Assembly: GCF_001509835.1 (NCBI RefSeq)
Contig: NZ_JXTJ01000012.1
Coordinates: 1 to 64,000 of the forward strand
Length of the DNA: 64,000 nucleotides
Direction of reading: 5' to 3'
DNA from: Allobosea sp. WAO
Lineage (GTDB): Bacteria > Pseudomonadota > Alphaproteobacteria > Rhizobiales > Beijerinckiaceae
Positions 8,491 through 18,144 of the stretch are shown in pieces; within the stretch, counting starts at the first letter, position 1; each line of letters begins with the position of its first letter. A program made the position numbers and the translations under genes. The notes beneath the pieces are model-generated. The model was not told the DNA's origin and searched no databases. It saw nothing but the letters and a program-made list of their open reading frames with translations.

Positions 8491-9447
8491 ATGGGGTTGC
8501 TCGTCGATGGCCGTTGGCACGATCGCTGGTACGAGACGAAGGAAAGCGGTGGGCGCTTCATCCGCCAGGAGAGCGCCTTCCGCAACTGGGTGACGGCAGA
8601 TGGCTCGCCCGGTCCGAGCGGCCGGGGCGGCTTCAAGGCCGAGGCCGGGCGCTATCTGCTCTATGTCTCGCTGGCCTGCCCCTGGGCGCATCGCACGCTG
8701 ATCTTCCGCCAGCTGAAGGGGCTCGCTGATCTCATCGACGTCTCGGTCGTGCACTGGCTGATGGCCGAGCAGGGCTGGACTTTCGCGGAAGGTGAGGGCG
8801 TCGTTCCCGACCCGATCGGCGGCGCGCGCTATCTGCACGAGGTCTATACCAGGGCCGAGCCGACCTATTCCGGCCGCGTCACCGTGCCGGTGCTCTGGGA
8901 CAGGAAGACCGGCACGATCGTCAACAACGAATCCTCCGAGATCATCCGCATGCTGAACTCCGCTTTCGACGGCGTCGGGGCGAAGGCGGGAGACTATTAT
9001 CCGGAGGCGCTGCGGCCCGAGATCGACGCGCTGAACGAGCGCATCTACGCGACCGTCAACAACGGGGTCTACCGCGCCGGTTTTGCGACGACGCAGGCGG
9101 CCTATGAGGAAGGCGTGCTGCCGCTGTTCGAGACGCTGGACTGGCTCGAGGAGCGCCTGACGACGCGGTGCTATTTGACCGGAGAGCAGATCACCGAAGC
9201 CGATTGGCGGCTGTTTACCACCCTGATCCGCTTCGATCCGGTCTATGTGGGACACTTCAAGTGCAATATCCGGCGCATCGCCGACTATCCGCGGTTGTCG
9301 GCCTATGTCCGCGCGCTTCTCGAGCGCGAGGGTGTCCGCGGAACCGTGAACCTCGGCCATATCAAGCGTCACTACTACCAGAGCCACCGCACTCTGAATC
9401 CCAGCGGCATCGTCCCCGTCGGTCCGGAGCTCGCCTTCAGCGTCTGA
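8491..9447 (+). CDS. yqjG: Glutathionyl-hydroquinone reductase (omega/xi-class glutathione S-transferase)
   Basis: A 318-residue protein of the Ecm4/YqjG xi-class GST family. The thioredoxin-like N-terminal domain carries the catalytic motif with Cys63 (SLACPWAHR), and the C-terminal helical domain is typical of the family. These enzymes use glutathione to reduce glutathionyl-hydroquinones, removing adducts formed from quinones. ATG 8491 follows GGGAGA at good spacing; an upstream in-frame ATG at 8335 adds a non-conserved extension. It stands alone after tctA, convergent with the LysR gene. Confidence 0.92.
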   Translation: MGLLVDGRWHDRWYETKESGGRFIRQESAFRNWVTADGSPGPSGRGGFKAEAGRYLLYVSLACPWAHRTLIFRQLKGLADLIDVSVVHWLMAEQGWTFAEGEGVVPDPIGGARYLHEVYTRAEPTYSGRVTVPVLWDRKTGTIVNNESSEIIRMLNSAFDGVGAKAGDYYPEALRPEIDALNERIYATVNNGVYRAGFATTQAAYEEGVLPLFETLDWLEERLTTRCYLTGEQITEADWRLFTTLIRFDPVYVGHFKCNIRRIADYPRLSAYVRALLEREGVRGTVNLGHIKRHYYQSHRTLNPSGIVPVGPELAFSV

Positions 9448-9500
9448 ACGGCGGGGAGCCAAGCGCGAAAGGGATAGCCCGCGCGCAGAAGAGCGCGCGG

Positions 9501-10442
9501 TCAGGCGCTCCTTGCCACTTCCTCATCCTGCTCTTCCAGCCGGTCGAGGGCAGCATACTCCGTCGCCAGGAAGTCGAGCAGGCTGCGCACCGAAGGCAGG
9601 AGACCGCGCCGGGACGGGAAAGCGGCATGCAGGATGCCGGCGCGCGGCGTCCATTGCGGCAGGATGTCGATCAGCCGGCCCGCCTTGAGGTCGTCGCGGA
9701 TCACCATGGTCGGGAACTGGCAGACGCCGATGCCCGTCAGTGCCGCCTGCCTGAGCGCCACCATGTCCTCGGTCACCAGCCGCGGCTTGTGCGGAATCAT
9801 GGCGGTGGCACCACCCGGTCCGTCGAGTGACCATTCATGGCTGGCATGCGCCGCTTCCCAGGCGAGGCTCGGCATGGCCGAGAGATCGGCTGGAACCAGC
9901 GGGCGCGCGAAGCAGCCTTCGACCAGGGCAGGGCTCGCGACCAGCCGCTGCCGGCTGGTGGCGAATTTGCGGATCACCAGTTCGCTGTCGTCGAGCGGCG
10001 GAAAGCGCACGCGCACCGCCATGTCGAAGCCCTCCCGGATCACATCGACGCGCCGGTTGGTGCTCTCGAGATGGACCGCGACCTTGGGATGTTTCGCCAT
10101 GAAGCGCGAGATCATGTCTCCGAGTTGGAAGTAGATGATCGAAGCGGGACAGCTCACCCGCACGATGCCCTGCGGTTCGGCGCGCATGCGCTCGATCGCT
10201 TCCTGCGCGGCCTCTGCCTCCACCACCATCGCCAGGCAATGGCGATAGAATTCCCGGCCGATTTCGGTGACCACGAATTGGCGTGTCGAGCGCTGGATCA
10301 GGCGCACGCCCAGGCTCTCCTCGAGCAGGCCGATGCGGCGGCTGAGGCGCGAGCGCGGCATGTCAAGCTTGCGGGCCGCGGCGGAGAAGCCGTTCTGCTC
10401 CACCACCTCGACGAAAAAGCGGAGGTCGTTGAGATCCTGCAT
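9501..10442 (-). CDS. LysR-family transcriptional regulator
   Basis: A 313-residue regulator with an N-terminal winged HTH (residues 1-60; NGFSAAARKLDMPRSRLSRRI) and a LysR substrate domain. It is closest to the group with the RQFVVTEIGREFY linker. It is divergent from the pirin gene with a 131-base gap containing a strong dyad at 10460-10477, so it probably controls the pirin/isochorismatase genes and itself. The inducer is unknown; relatives near pirin genes respond to aromatic or quinone compounds (inference). Confidence 0.9.
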   Translation of the reverse strand: MQDLNDLRFFVEVVEQNGFSAAARKLDMPRSRLSRRIGLLEESLGVRLIQRSTRQFVVTEIGREFYRHCLAMVVEAEAAQEAIERMRAEPQGIVRVSCPASIIYFQLGDMISRFMAKHPKVAVHLESTNRRVDVIREGFDMAVRVRFPPLDDSELVIRKFATSRQRLVASPALVEGCFARPLVPADLSAMPSLAWEAAHASHEWSLDGPGGATAMIPHKPRLVTEDMVALRQAALTGIGVCQFPTMVIRDDLKAGRLIDILPQWTPRAGILHAAFPSRRGLLPSVRSLLDFLATEYAALDRLEEQDEEVARSA

Positions 10443-10459
10443 CGTGGCGCCGACCCTAC

Positions 10460-10477
10460 TGTCCTAAATTCAGGACA
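10460..10477. promoter_or_regulatory. Candidate LysR operator between LysR and pirin genes
   Basis: TGTCCT-AAATTC-AGGACA is an 18-base dyad with perfect 6-base arms and 16 of 18 positions symmetric. It contains the T-N11-A geometry typical of LysR sites. It starts 18 bases upstream of the regulator's ATG and about 97 bases upstream of the pirin start, which suits autorepression and divergent activation. Confidence 0.6.
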
Positions 10478-10573
10478 TTGTAGCCCAATGGCGCGCCTAC
10501 TGCGAGTTTTGTCCCAGGCGTAAGTTCCTCCTCAGTTGGATCGCTCAAGCGGCGACCGAGCAGGAGAAGCGCA

Positions 10574-11437
10574 GTGAGACAGGTTCGAGGCATCTACAGC
10601 AGCCCGGAACCGCAATGGGTCGGAGACGGGTTTCCGGTGCGCTCCATGCTTTCGCATGCGGTGCAGGGCGAGCATGTCAGCCCCTTCCTGCATCTCGACC
10701 ATGCCGGCCCGGCCGCGTTTGCACCGGCCGAGCAGCCCCGCGGCGTCGGCGTGCATCCGCATCGCGGTTTCGAGACCGTGACGATTGTCTATCAGGGCGA
10801 GGTCGAGCATCGCGACTCGACCGGCGCCGGCGGCCTGATCGGCCCGGGCGATGTCCAGTGGATGACGGCTGCGTCCGGCATACTGCACGAGGAATTCCAT
10901 TCACAGGGCTTCACCCAGCGCGGCGGCACGCTCGACATGGTGCAGCTCTGGGTCAACCTGCCGGCGCAGCACAAGAATGCCGCCCCGGGCTACCAGACGC
11001 TGCTCGACCGAGAGATTCCCTCGGTCAACCTGCCCGGGGGCGGCCAGTTGCGCGTCATCGCCGGCGAGTATCTCGGGCACAGGGGCCCGGCCCGCAGCTT
11101 CACGCCGATCGAGCTCTGGGATCTTCGCCTGAAGCGGGGCAAGGCGGTCGCCCTTGACCTGCCGGAAGGCCACATGGTCGGGCTCGCGGTGTTGCGCGGC
11201 ACGGTTCTCGTCAATGGAACGTCGACGGCACGGGACGGCCAGTTCGTCCTGCTCGACCGCCATGGCGGTGTCGTCGGCATCGAGGCATCGAGCGACGCCA
11301 CCCTGCTGCTGCTCGGCGGCGAGCCGATCGACGAACCGGTCGCGATGCGCGGTCCTTTCGTCATGAACACGGCCGAAGAGCTGAATCAGGCCTTCGCCGA
11401 TTTCCGGGCCGGAAAGTTCGGGGCGATCCCCGCCTGA
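10574..11437 (+). CDS. Pirin family protein
   Basis: A 287-residue two-domain cupin of the pirin family. The metal site expected from human pirin is present as His61, His63 (HPHRGFET), His105 and Glu107 (ILHEEF). Bacterial pirins include quercetin 2,3-dioxygenases, so a role in flavonoid or aromatic metabolism is plausible but unproven. The start is GTG 10574 with AGGAG about 8 bases upstream. It is divergent from the LysR gene and is followed 126 bases later by two hydrolase genes on the same strand. Confidence 0.92.
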   Translation: MRQVRGIYSSPEPQWVGDGFPVRSMLSHAVQGEHVSPFLHLDHAGPAAFAPAEQPRGVGVHPHRGFETVTIVYQGEVEHRDSTGAGGLIGPGDVQWMTAASGILHEEFHSQGFTQRGGTLDMVQLWVNLPAQHKNAAPGYQTLLDREIPSVNLPGGGQLRVIAGEYLGHRGPARSFTPIELWDLRLKRGKAVALDLPEGHMVGLAVLRGTVLVNGTSTARDGQFVLLDRHGGVVGIEASSDATLLLLGGEPIDEPVAMRGPFVMNTAEELNQAFADFRAGKFGAIPA

Positions 11438-11563
11438 CCCACCTGCCGCGGCCAGTGCCGCTCCCTTTCGACGGTCGTGTTTTCCCGCGCATGACCGGCG
11501 TCAGGCCATCGCCCGATGGCCTCTTGATGCGGGCAGAATTCTCGTCAAGCAAGGAGCATATCG

Positions 11564-12184
11564 ATGACCTACAAGCGTCTCGACAAGGACAAGGCAGCCG
11601 TCCTCCTCGTCGACCATCAGGCCGGGCTCTCGTCGCTGGTGCGCGATTTCGGGCCGGACGCGTTCCGGAACAACGTGCTGGCGCTGGCCGACATCGCCCA
11701 GTACTTCAAGCTGCCCTCGGTCCTCACCACCAGCTTCGAAGACGGCCCCAACGGCCCGCTGATGCCGGAGCTGAAGGCCAAGCTGCCGAACGCCCCGTTC
11801 ATCGCCCGTCCCGGCCAGATCAACGCCTGGGACAATGAGGACTTCGTCAAGGCGGTGAAGGCGACGGGCCGCAAGCAGCTCATCATCGCCGGCATCGTCA
11901 CCGAGGTCTGCGTCGCCTTCCCGGCGCTCGCCGCTCTCGAAGAGGGCTACGAGGTCTTCGTCGTCACCGACGCTTCCGGCACCTTCAACGAGGTCACCCG
12001 CCACTCCGCCTGGGACCGCATGTCCAAGGCCGGCGCGCAGCTGATGACCTGGTTCGGCGTCGCCTGCGAGCTGCATCGCGATTGGCGCAACGATGTCGAG
12101 GGGCTGGGCACGCTCTTCGCCAACCACATCCCCGACTACCGCAACCTGATCGACAGCTACACCACGACCAAGGCGTCGAAGTGA
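11564..12184 (+). CDS. ycaC: Isochorismatase-like hydrolase, YcaC group (copy 1)
   Basis: A 206-residue cysteine hydrolase very similar in length and sequence style to E. coli YcaC. The nucleophile region is ITEVC-like (Cys116 in TEVCVAFP), with Asp17 in LLVDHQ. The C-terminal half (WDRMSKAGAQLMTWFG) is typical of the family. The substrate is unknown for the family. AAGGAG lies upstream of ATG 11564. It probably belongs with the pirin gene upstream and the paralogue 41 bases downstream. Confidence 0.88.
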   Translation: MTYKRLDKDKAAVLLVDHQAGLSSLVRDFGPDAFRNNVLALADIAQYFKLPSVLTTSFEDGPNGPLMPELKAKLPNAPFIARPGQINAWDNEDFVKAVKATGRKQLIIAGIVTEVCVAFPALAALEEGYEVFVVTDASGTFNEVTRHSAWDRMSKAGAQLMTWFGVACELHRDWRNDVEGLGTLFANHIPDYRNLIDSYTTTKASK

Positions 12185-12225
12185 ATTTCAGCCCCTGAAC
12201 AAGGGCAGGCAGACAGGAGATCCTC

Positions 12226-12915
12226 ATGACCACCAATACCAATGTCGCCAACTTCAACGGCCAGCGCCCGGTGATCGACCCGAATGATGCGGTAATGCTG
12301 CTGATCGACCATCAGAGCGGCCTGTTCCAGACGGTCGGCGACATGCCGATGCCGGTTCTGCGCAATCATGCGGCGGCGCTGGCAAAGATGGCCACGCTCG
12401 CGAACATCCCGGTGATCACCACCGCCTCGGTGCCGCAGGGCCCGAACGGACCGCTGATCCCTGAGATTCACGCCAATGCCCCGCATGCCAAGTATGTGGC
12501 GCGCAGGGGCGAGATCAACGCCTGGGACAATCCCGACTTCGTTGCGGCGGTGAAGGCGACCGGCCGTAAGACCCTGATTATCGCCGGCACGATCACCTCG
12601 GTCTGCATGGCCTTCCCGGCGATCTCGGCGGCGCAGGACGGCTACAAGGTCTTCGCGGTGATCGATGCCTCCGGCACCTATTCGAAGATGGCGCAGGAGA
12701 TCACCCTGGCCCGCGTCGTCCAGGCCGGGGTCGTCCCGATGGACACTGCGGCCGTGGCCTCCGAGATCCAGAAGACCTGGAACCGGGAGGACGCCCAGGA
12801 ATGGGCCGGCGTCTACACCAAGATCTTCCCGGCCTATCAGCTGCTGATCGAGAGCTATCTCAAGGCGCAGGCGGTCGAGAAGAACCACGAGCAGCTCGAC
12901 TCGGCCCGCAAGTGA
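12226..12915 (+). CDS. Isochorismatase-like hydrolase, YcaC group (copy 2)
   Basis: A 229-residue paralogue of the preceding gene, with Asp28 (LLIDHQ) and nucleophile Cys127 (TSVCMAFP). Shared segments include GPNGPLIPE and INAWDNPDF. It differs in the C-terminal third, where the MTWFG helix is replaced and a Lys/Glu-rich tail added, so it is not a recent duplicate. CAGGAGAT precedes ATG 12226. A perfect terminator hairpin follows at 12966-12991. Confidence 0.88.
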   Translation: MTTNTNVANFNGQRPVIDPNDAVMLLIDHQSGLFQTVGDMPMPVLRNHAAALAKMATLANIPVITTASVPQGPNGPLIPEIHANAPHAKYVARRGEINAWDNPDFVAAVKATGRKTLIIAGTITSVCMAFPAISAAQDGYKVFAVIDASGTYSKMAQEITLARVVQAGVVPMDTAAVASEIQKTWNREDAQEWAGVYTKIFPAYQLLIESYLKAQAVEKNHEQLDSARK

Positions 12916-12965
12916 CGAGATGCGCGTAACTGATCGTCGCCCCTGACGGGCGGCGGGCTTCCGGG

Positions 12966-12991
12966 CCCGGCAAGGTGTCTGCCTTGCCGGG
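12966..12991 (+). terminator. Terminator hairpin after the YcaC-like pair
   Basis: CCCGGCAAGG (12966-12975) pairs perfectly with CCTTGCCGGG (12982-12991) around a 6-base loop and is followed by a T-rich stretch (TCTTCGTCGTTT). It lies between convergent genes and could serve both directions. Confidence 0.8.
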
Positions 12992-13018
12992 TCTTCGTCG
13001 TTTAACGGGAGGCGGCCC

Positions 13019-13528
13019 TCAGGGGCGGGCGAAGCCGGCGAAAAGCCGCACGACCTCGCGGTAGACCTCGCGCTTGAACGGGATGATCAGCTCGGGCGTG
13101 TCGGCCAGCGGGGCCCAGCGCCAGGAATCGAACTCCGCCTTGTGGCCGCCGGCGGGGTTGGCGATGTCGATCTCGTCCTCCTCGCCCTCGAAGCGGAAGG
13201 CGAACCATTTCTGCGACTGGCCGCGATAGCGCCCGCGCCAGGCCTCTTTGCCGATCTCGCGCGGCAGATCATAGCTCAGCCAGTCCGGCGCCTCGGCCAG
13301 AAGCGAGACCGAGCTGACATTGGTCTCCTCGCGCAATTCGCGATAGGCCGCCTGCAGGGGCTGTTCGCCGCGATCGATGCCGCCCTGCGGCATCTGCCAT
13401 TCATGGCCGGGGGCGACATGCTCGCGCTGATTGCGATTGGCGCGGCGGCCGATGAAGACGCGGCCGTCGCGGCCGAACAGGGCTAGGCCGACGCAGGGGC
13501 GGTAGCCGGCGGGCGGGTTGGTGGTCAT
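13019..13528 (-). CDS. rppH: RNA pyrophosphohydrolase RppH
   Basis: A 169-residue Nudix hydrolase that removes pyrophosphate from 5' ends of mRNA and so primes decay. The Nudix box runs from residue 49 ([20 protein letters not shown], then TNV). The N-terminal [11 protein letters not shown] and the WQMPQGG entry match RppH rather than generic Nudix proteins. Its ATG overlaps the stop of the upstream deacetylase gene by 4 bases, so it is the last gene of the leftward envelope operon. Confidence 0.93.
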   Translation of the reverse strand: MTTNPPAGYRPCVGLALFGRDGRVFIGRRANRNQREHVAPGHEWQMPQGGIDRGEQPLQAAYRELREETNVSSVSLLAEAPDWLSYDLPREIGKEAWRGRYRGQSQKWFAFRFEGEEDEIDIANPAGGHKAEFDSWRWAPLADTPELIIPFKREVYREVVRLFAGFARP

Positions 13529-14733
13529 TTCAGGGAGCCGGTGCTCGAAGGGTTGCGGAAGCCGCGCGCGGCGCTGACCGGCACGATGGCGAGGCCCTTG
13601 GCCTCGAGGGTTCTCGCCCAGCGCGTGATGCGCTCGACCGTGACCGGCAGGGCGCTGGCGGTCGCGACCGCAACGCCGTTCTCTCGGGCGAGCGTCTCCA
13701 GCCGCTGCAGTTCCTTGTCGATGGCGTCGGCGCGCGGCGTGCCGTCGAGGGCGAGATCGGCCTTCAAGGCCGGGATCTGCGCCCGCGTCGCCGCCGGGGC
13801 GAGCTGGCTGCGTGGCGAGGAGCCGTCATCGATCACCATCAGGCCGCGGCCGGCGACCTCGCGCAGCAGCGGCGTCAGGGCGGCATCGTCGGCCGTCAGG
13901 CGGCCGCCGAGGAAATTGACGATGCCGACATAGCCGGTGAAGCGTCCGAGCGCCCATTGCAAGCGGTCGAGATTGTCGGCGCCCTTCGGGCCTGTGAGCA
14001 GAGTGTGCGGCCCCGGGTCGTTGTCGGGATAGTCGAAAGGCTCCATCGGCACCTGGAGGAAGACCTCGTGGCCTTCGGCGCGGGCGCGAGCCGCGGTCTT
14101 CTCGAGATCGGCGCCATAGGGCGCGAAGGCGAGGGAGACGGCGCCGGGCAGGCGCGCGATCGCCTCGCTGGTCGAACTCTGGCTGATGCCGAGGCCGCCG
14201 ACCATGATCGCGATGCGGCCCGCGGGCTTGGTCGCGGGGGCGGGGCCGAGCGGGCGGGCATAGACCTGCGCCGGCGTCGCGCCGTCCGGGCCGACCTTTG
14301 GCAGGAAGCCGTGCCGCGTGCGCTCGACCAGGCGCTTGTCCGGGGAAGGCGCCAGCTTGATCGTGCCCTCGTCAGGGACGGTGATGACGATGGCGCCGGG
14401 GATATCCGTCTCGTCGGCGCCGGGCCGGACTACGGTGACGCCGGATTCGGTTTCGAGCTGGCGCGCGCTGGCAGGGCCTTGCGGCGCTTCGCGTCGGCCG
14501 CTGTCAGGGGCGGTAGCCGCCGTTTCCGGGGCTCGCGGCCTTTCGCGGATCGCGGCGGTGGCCATAGGCTCGCCGCCATCGGGATCGCGCCGCAAGGCGG
14601 CATAGAGCGTCAGGCCGGTGAAGGTGACGATGAGTGCGCCCACGAGCGCGCGCGACAGCCAGCGACCGACGGGCGGGCGCGGACGCGCGCGCCGGTTCCG
14701 GCCGAGAGGCTGGTCGAGTTCGCTGAGCGGCAT
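13525..14733 (-). CDS. Divergent polysaccharide deacetylase family protein (YibQ/DUF610)
   Basis: About 402 residues from ATG 14733, with one N-terminal membrane anchor ([19 protein letters not shown]) followed by a long Pro/Ala-rich linker. The C-terminal divergent NodB-like domain carries [26 protein letters not shown] and VIDDGSS. Start choice: the family normally begins a few residues before the ELDQPLG segment, so an ATG at 14826 is less likely. Together with EnvC-like and CtpA genes it forms the conserved envC-ctpA-yibQ order, suggesting peptidoglycan remodelling. Catalytic activity is unproven for this family. Confidence 0.88.
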   Translation of the reverse strand: MPLSELDQPLGRNRRARPRPPVGRWLSRALVGALIVTFTGLTLYAALRRDPDGGEPMATAAIRERPRAPETAATAPDSGRREAPQGPASARQLETESGVTVVRPGADETDIPGAIVITVPDEGTIKLAPSPDKRLVERTRHGFLPKVGPDGATPAQVYARPLGPAPATKPAGRIAIMVGGLGISQSSTSEAIARLPGAVSLAFAPYGADLEKTAARARAEGHEVFLQVPMEPFDYPDNDPGPHTLLTGPKGADNLDRLQWALGRFTGYVGIVNFLGGRLTADDAALTPLLREVAGRGLMVIDDGSSPRSQLAPAATRAQIPALKADLALDGTPRADAIDKELQRLETLARENGVAVATASALPVTVERITRWARTLEAKGLAIVPVSAARGFRNPSSTGSLK

Positions 14734-14900
14734 TCCGGCCAAGAAGCCGTCCTCGCTGATCGGGCGCGGACACGAATCAGTCCGCCGCCCTAGAGTCGGA
14801 TGATTCCATGTGGAATCAACCGGCAATCAGCGGCGGCGGTAACAAACTCTCGTGGGCGTGCCGCGCCAATGGTCATGGCGCGGCAGTCCTTCAGGCGCGA

Positions 14901-16277
14901 TCAGTTCGGCTTGGGCGCTTCGCTCGGGGCAGCATCGGCCTTGGGAGCCTCCGGCGTCTGGGCCGGAGCGTTGGGCGCCGCAGCGGCGGTGTCCTTCTTG
15001 ACGCCGCGCAGCAGGTTCAGCGCCGCGATCAGCTGCGTGTCCTTGCTGGCATCGGCCGGGACGTAGGACGCGGAGCCGGACTGCTCCTCCTTGCCGTCGC
15101 CGGAGCGTAGATGGCCCTTGAGCGAGGCCTCGCCCTTGTTTTCGACCTTGTCCTTCAGCTCGGCCGGGACGTCCTGGATGATCTCGATGTCCGGGGTGAT
15201 GCCCTTGGCCTGGATCGAGTTGCCCGACGGCGTGTAGTAGCGCGCCGTGGTCAGGCGCAGGCCACCCTGGTCGCCGAGGCGGATCACGGTCTGCACCGAG
15301 CCCTTGCCGAAGGAGCGCGAGCCCATGACGGTGGCGCGCTTGTGGTCCTGCAGCGCGCCGGCGACGATTTCCGCCGCCGAGGCCGAGGAGCCGTTGATCA
15401 GCACGACGACCGGCTTGCCCTTGGTCAGGTCGCCCGACTTGGCGTTGAAGACCTGCGTTTCCTCGGCGTTGCGGCCGCGGGTCGAGACGATCTTGCCGCG
15501 CTCGAGGAAGGCGTCGGACACCAGGACGGACTGGTCGAGACGGCCGCCGCGATTGTTGCGGAGATCGATGATGTAGCCCTTGAGCTTGTCGGCGCCGATC
15601 TCGGCGTTGAGCTTCTCGATGCCCTTGCGCAGGCCCTCATAGGTCTGCTCGCTGAAGGTGCCGATGCGGATATAGCCGACATCGCCCTCGGCGCGTTCCT
15701 CCACCGCCGGGACGACGATGTTCGAACGGGTCAGGGTGAACTCCAGCGGCTCGGACTTGGCGCGCTCGATCTTCAGCTTGACCTGGGTGTTGATGATGCC
15801 GCGCATCTTCTCAACCGCCTGGTTCAGGCTGAGACCCTTGACCTCGTCGCCGTCGATCTGTCGGATGATGTCGCCAGCCAGGATGCCGGCCTTGGCGGCG
15901 GGCGTGTCGCGGATCGGCTTGGCGACCTTGAGGACGCCGTCCTCCATGGTGACCTCGATGCCGAGGCCGCCGAACTGGCCGCGCATGTCGATATCCATGT
16001 CGCGGAAGCTCTTGGCGTCGAGGAACGCCGAGTGCGGATCAAGCGAGGAGACCATGCCGTTGATGGCGGCCTCGATCAGCTTCTGCTCATCCGGCTTCTC
16101 GACATAGTCGGTGCGGATTTTCTCGAAGATGTCGCCGAACAGGTTGAGGCTGCGATAGACCTCCGCCGAGGCCGCGACCGCGCTGGTCGAGGAAAGCAGG
16201 CCCGTTTGCGTCGCGAGGCCGGTGAGGCCGGCGCCGGCGATCGCGCCTGCGAGAACGAGAGAGACCTTGCGCATCAT
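14901..16277 (-). CDS. ctpA: C-terminal processing peptidase CtpA (S41 family)
   Basis: A 458-residue periplasmic serine protease with an N-terminal signal/anchor (residues 1-37), a PDZ domain (about 95-185) and an S41 catalytic core. The active-site Ser lies in NGSSASAAEI (about residue 298) and the catalytic Lys is at about 325 (SFGKGS). The Ala/Pro/Lys-rich C-terminal tail is low complexity. ATG 16277 overlaps the upstream EnvC-like stop as ATGA; an earlier ATG 16313 is inside that gene. It probably trims envelope proteins or hydrolase regulators. Confidence 0.93.
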   Translation of the reverse strand: MMRKVSLVLAGAIAGAGLTGLATQTGLLSSTSAVAASAEVYRSLNLFGDIFEKIRTDYVEKPDEQKLIEAAINGMVSSLDPHSAFLDAKSFRDMDIDMRGQFGGLGIEVTMEDGVLKVAKPIRDTPAAKAGILAGDIIRQIDGDEVKGLSLNQAVEKMRGIINTQVKLKIERAKSEPLEFTLTRSNIVVPAVEERAEGDVGYIRIGTFSEQTYEGLRKGIEKLNAEIGADKLKGYIIDLRNNRGGRLDQSVLVSDAFLERGKIVSTRGRNAEETQVFNAKSGDLTKGKPVVVLINGSSASAAEIVAGALQDHKRATVMGSRSFGKGSVQTVIRLGDQGGLRLTTARYYTPSGNSIQAKGITPDIEIIQDVPAELKDKVENKGEASLKGHLRSGDGKEEQSGSASYVPADASKDTQLIAALNLLRGVKKDTAAAAPNAPAQTPEAPKADAAPSEAPKPN

Positions 16278-17644
16278 CCGCGAACCTTTTCGCTTTGCGG
16301 TTTTTTCCACCACGGCGTCGGATCGATCGAGACGCCGTCTTTTCTGAACTCGACATAGAGAACCGGCTCGCCGGCTCCCGCTCCTACATTTGCCGCCGCC
16401 GCTTCGGCGGTCTCGCCCATGACCGCTACCGGTTCGCCCGCGAGCACGAACTGATTCAGCGAGACATCGATACGCTGCATGCCCGCCAGAAGGATATAGT
16501 AACCATTGCCGGCATTCAGTATCAAGAGTTGGCCAAAGGACCGGAACGGCCCAGCATAGACTACCCAGGCATCCGAAGGTGACGAAACGACGGCATTCGG
16601 ACGGGTAGAAAGCGATATTCCGCGCGTCGCGACGCCGATCGCGTCGTTAACCCCGAATCCACGCAATTGTGATCCCGCTACCGGGTGCGGCAGCATCCCG
16701 CGCGTCTCGGCGAAGGCGATCTTCGGGGCGAGCCGCGCCGGGTCGCGGAAAGCAAGGGCCGCCATGCGCTGGCGTTGTTCGCGCGTCTCGTTCTCGAGTG
16801 CCTGACGGGCGGCCTCGGCGGCGCGGTTGGCGACCGAGATCTCCTTCTCCATGCGCTCGACGAAGTCGCGCAGTGTCTTGGCCTGTGCCGCCAGGGTGCC
16901 GGCGGTGCCGCGCTGGGCCTCGATGTCCTTGGCGGCGCTGGCCTCGCGCTCGCGCCTGGCCTCGACCAGCGAGGCGAGGCGCTGGCGCTCACCGGCGAGA
17001 CCTTCCATCTCGGCGCTGATCGCCTTGCGCTCGCCGGCGATGCCCTCGCGCAGCCGCACCAGCTCGCCGAGATCGGTGGCGAGGATCGCGATCTCCTGGC
17101 GCAGATCGGGCACGACGGCGCCGAGCAGCATCGAGGCGCGGACGGCTTCGAGAATATCCTCCGGCCGGACCAGCACCGCGGGAGGCGGGCGGCGGCCGAT
17201 GCGCTGCAGGGCCGCCAGCACCTCGCCGATCAGGCCGCGCCGGCTTTCGAGCGAGCGACGGATCGCCGTCTCGCTGTTCTGGAACAGGGCGAGGCGCTGC
17301 TCCAGGGCCGCGATGCGAGCCTCCGCGGACTGCGTCTTGGCGGTGGTCTCGAGCAGCGCGGCATTGAGGCGGGCCCGGTCGGCGCGGATGCCGGCGATCT
17401 CGGCCTCGAGCTTGGCGCGGGCCTCGGCATTGCCGGCGAGCCGCTCCTCGATCGCCTTGAGCTCGGTTTCGCGCGCGCGCTTTTCCTGCTGTTTCTGCTC
17501 GGTCTCGCGGCTGACCTGTTCCTGTTCAGGCGGGTCGGCCGCCTGGCCGAGCGCGGGGCCGGCCGCGAGACAGGCGCCGAGCAGCAGCGGCCAGAGGCCA
17601 TGCCGGCGAAAGCGTTTGCGAATCGGCCGGAAGGGGCGGGTCAT
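16274..17644 (-). CDS. EnvC-like murein hydrolase activator with degenerate LytM domain
   Basis: About 456 residues: a signal peptide (to about residue 33), a long coiled coil (about 35-260, rich in Glu/Arg/Ala heptads), and a C-terminal M23/LytM fold. The usual HxxxD and HxH zinc ligands are not present: the [15 protein letters not shown] and LLAGMQR segments replace the catalytic versions. Non-catalytic LytM proteins such as EnvC activate amidases at division, and that role is inferred here. ATG 17644 overlaps the rlmH stop (ATGA). The stop overlaps ctpA. Confidence 0.88.
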   Translation of the reverse strand: MTRPFRPIRKRFRRHGLWPLLLGACLAAGPALGQAADPPEQEQVSRETEQKQQEKRARETELKAIEERLAGNAEARAKLEAEIAGIRADRARLNAALLETTAKTQSAEARIAALEQRLALFQNSETAIRRSLESRRGLIGEVLAALQRIGRRPPPAVLVRPEDILEAVRASMLLGAVVPDLRQEIAILATDLGELVRLREGIAGERKAISAEMEGLAGERQRLASLVEARREREASAAKDIEAQRGTAGTLAAQAKTLRDFVERMEKEISVANRAAEAARQALENETREQRQRMAALAFRDPARLAPKIAFAETRGMLPHPVAGSQLRGFGVNDAIGVATRGISLSTRPNAVVSSPSDAWVVYAGPFRSFGQLLILNAGNGYYILLAGMQRIDVSLNQFVLAGEPVAVMGETAEAAAANVGAGAGEPVLYVEFRKDGVSIDPTPWWKKPQSEKVRG

Positions 17645-18120
17645 GCGCGATGATAAGGGTGTCCGGCCATGATCGTCATCGCCCGATAGAGCTGTTCGAG
17701 GGCCAGCGCCCGGACGATCTGGTGCGGGATGGTCAGGGCGCCGAAGCACAGCACCAGCCCGGCGCGGGCCCGCAATTCCTCCGCGAGCCCGTCGGCGCCG
17801 CCGATCAGCAGGGTCGCGGCCGGCGTGCCGGCGTCGCGCGCCGCGGCGATCTTGCCGGCGAAAGCTTCGCTGCCGAGGTTCTTGCCGCGTTCATCGAGCG
17901 CGATGACGAGGCCCTGCGGCAGGCGCTCGGCGATCAGTCGCGCCTCTTCGTTGCGGCGTTCCTCGCTACGACGGCCGCGGCTCTCGGCGATCTCGACGAT
18001 GTCCGGGCCGGTGAAGCCCAGGCTCCGCGAGAGCCCGCTGGCGCGCTCATGGTAGCGCGTGCAGAGGTCGCGTTCCGGCCCGTCCTTGAGGCGGCCGATT
18101 GCGATGATCGAAAGGCGCAT
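17641..18120 (-). CDS. rlmH: 23S rRNA (pseudouridine1915-N3)-methyltransferase RlmH
   Basis: A 159-residue SPOUT methyltransferase that modifies pseudouridine 1915 in helix 69 of 23S rRNA. Family signatures are [23 protein letters not shown] and the C-terminal [18 protein letters not shown] with MAGHPYHR. The length is exactly typical. It sits in the conserved order rsfS-rlmH; here a 137-base gap with two strong hairpins separates it from rsfS. Its stop overlaps the start of the EnvC-like gene. Confidence 0.95.
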   Translation of the reverse strand: MRLSIIAIGRLKDGPERDLCTRYHERASGLSRSLGFTGPDIVEIAESRGRRSEERRNEEARLIAERLPQGLVIALDERGKNLGSEAFAGKIAAARDAGTPAATLLIGGADGLAEELRARAGLVLCFGALTIPHQIVRALALEQLYRAMTIMAGHPYHRA

Positions 18121-18144
18121 GGACGGCCGGCTTCAGATCCGGAT

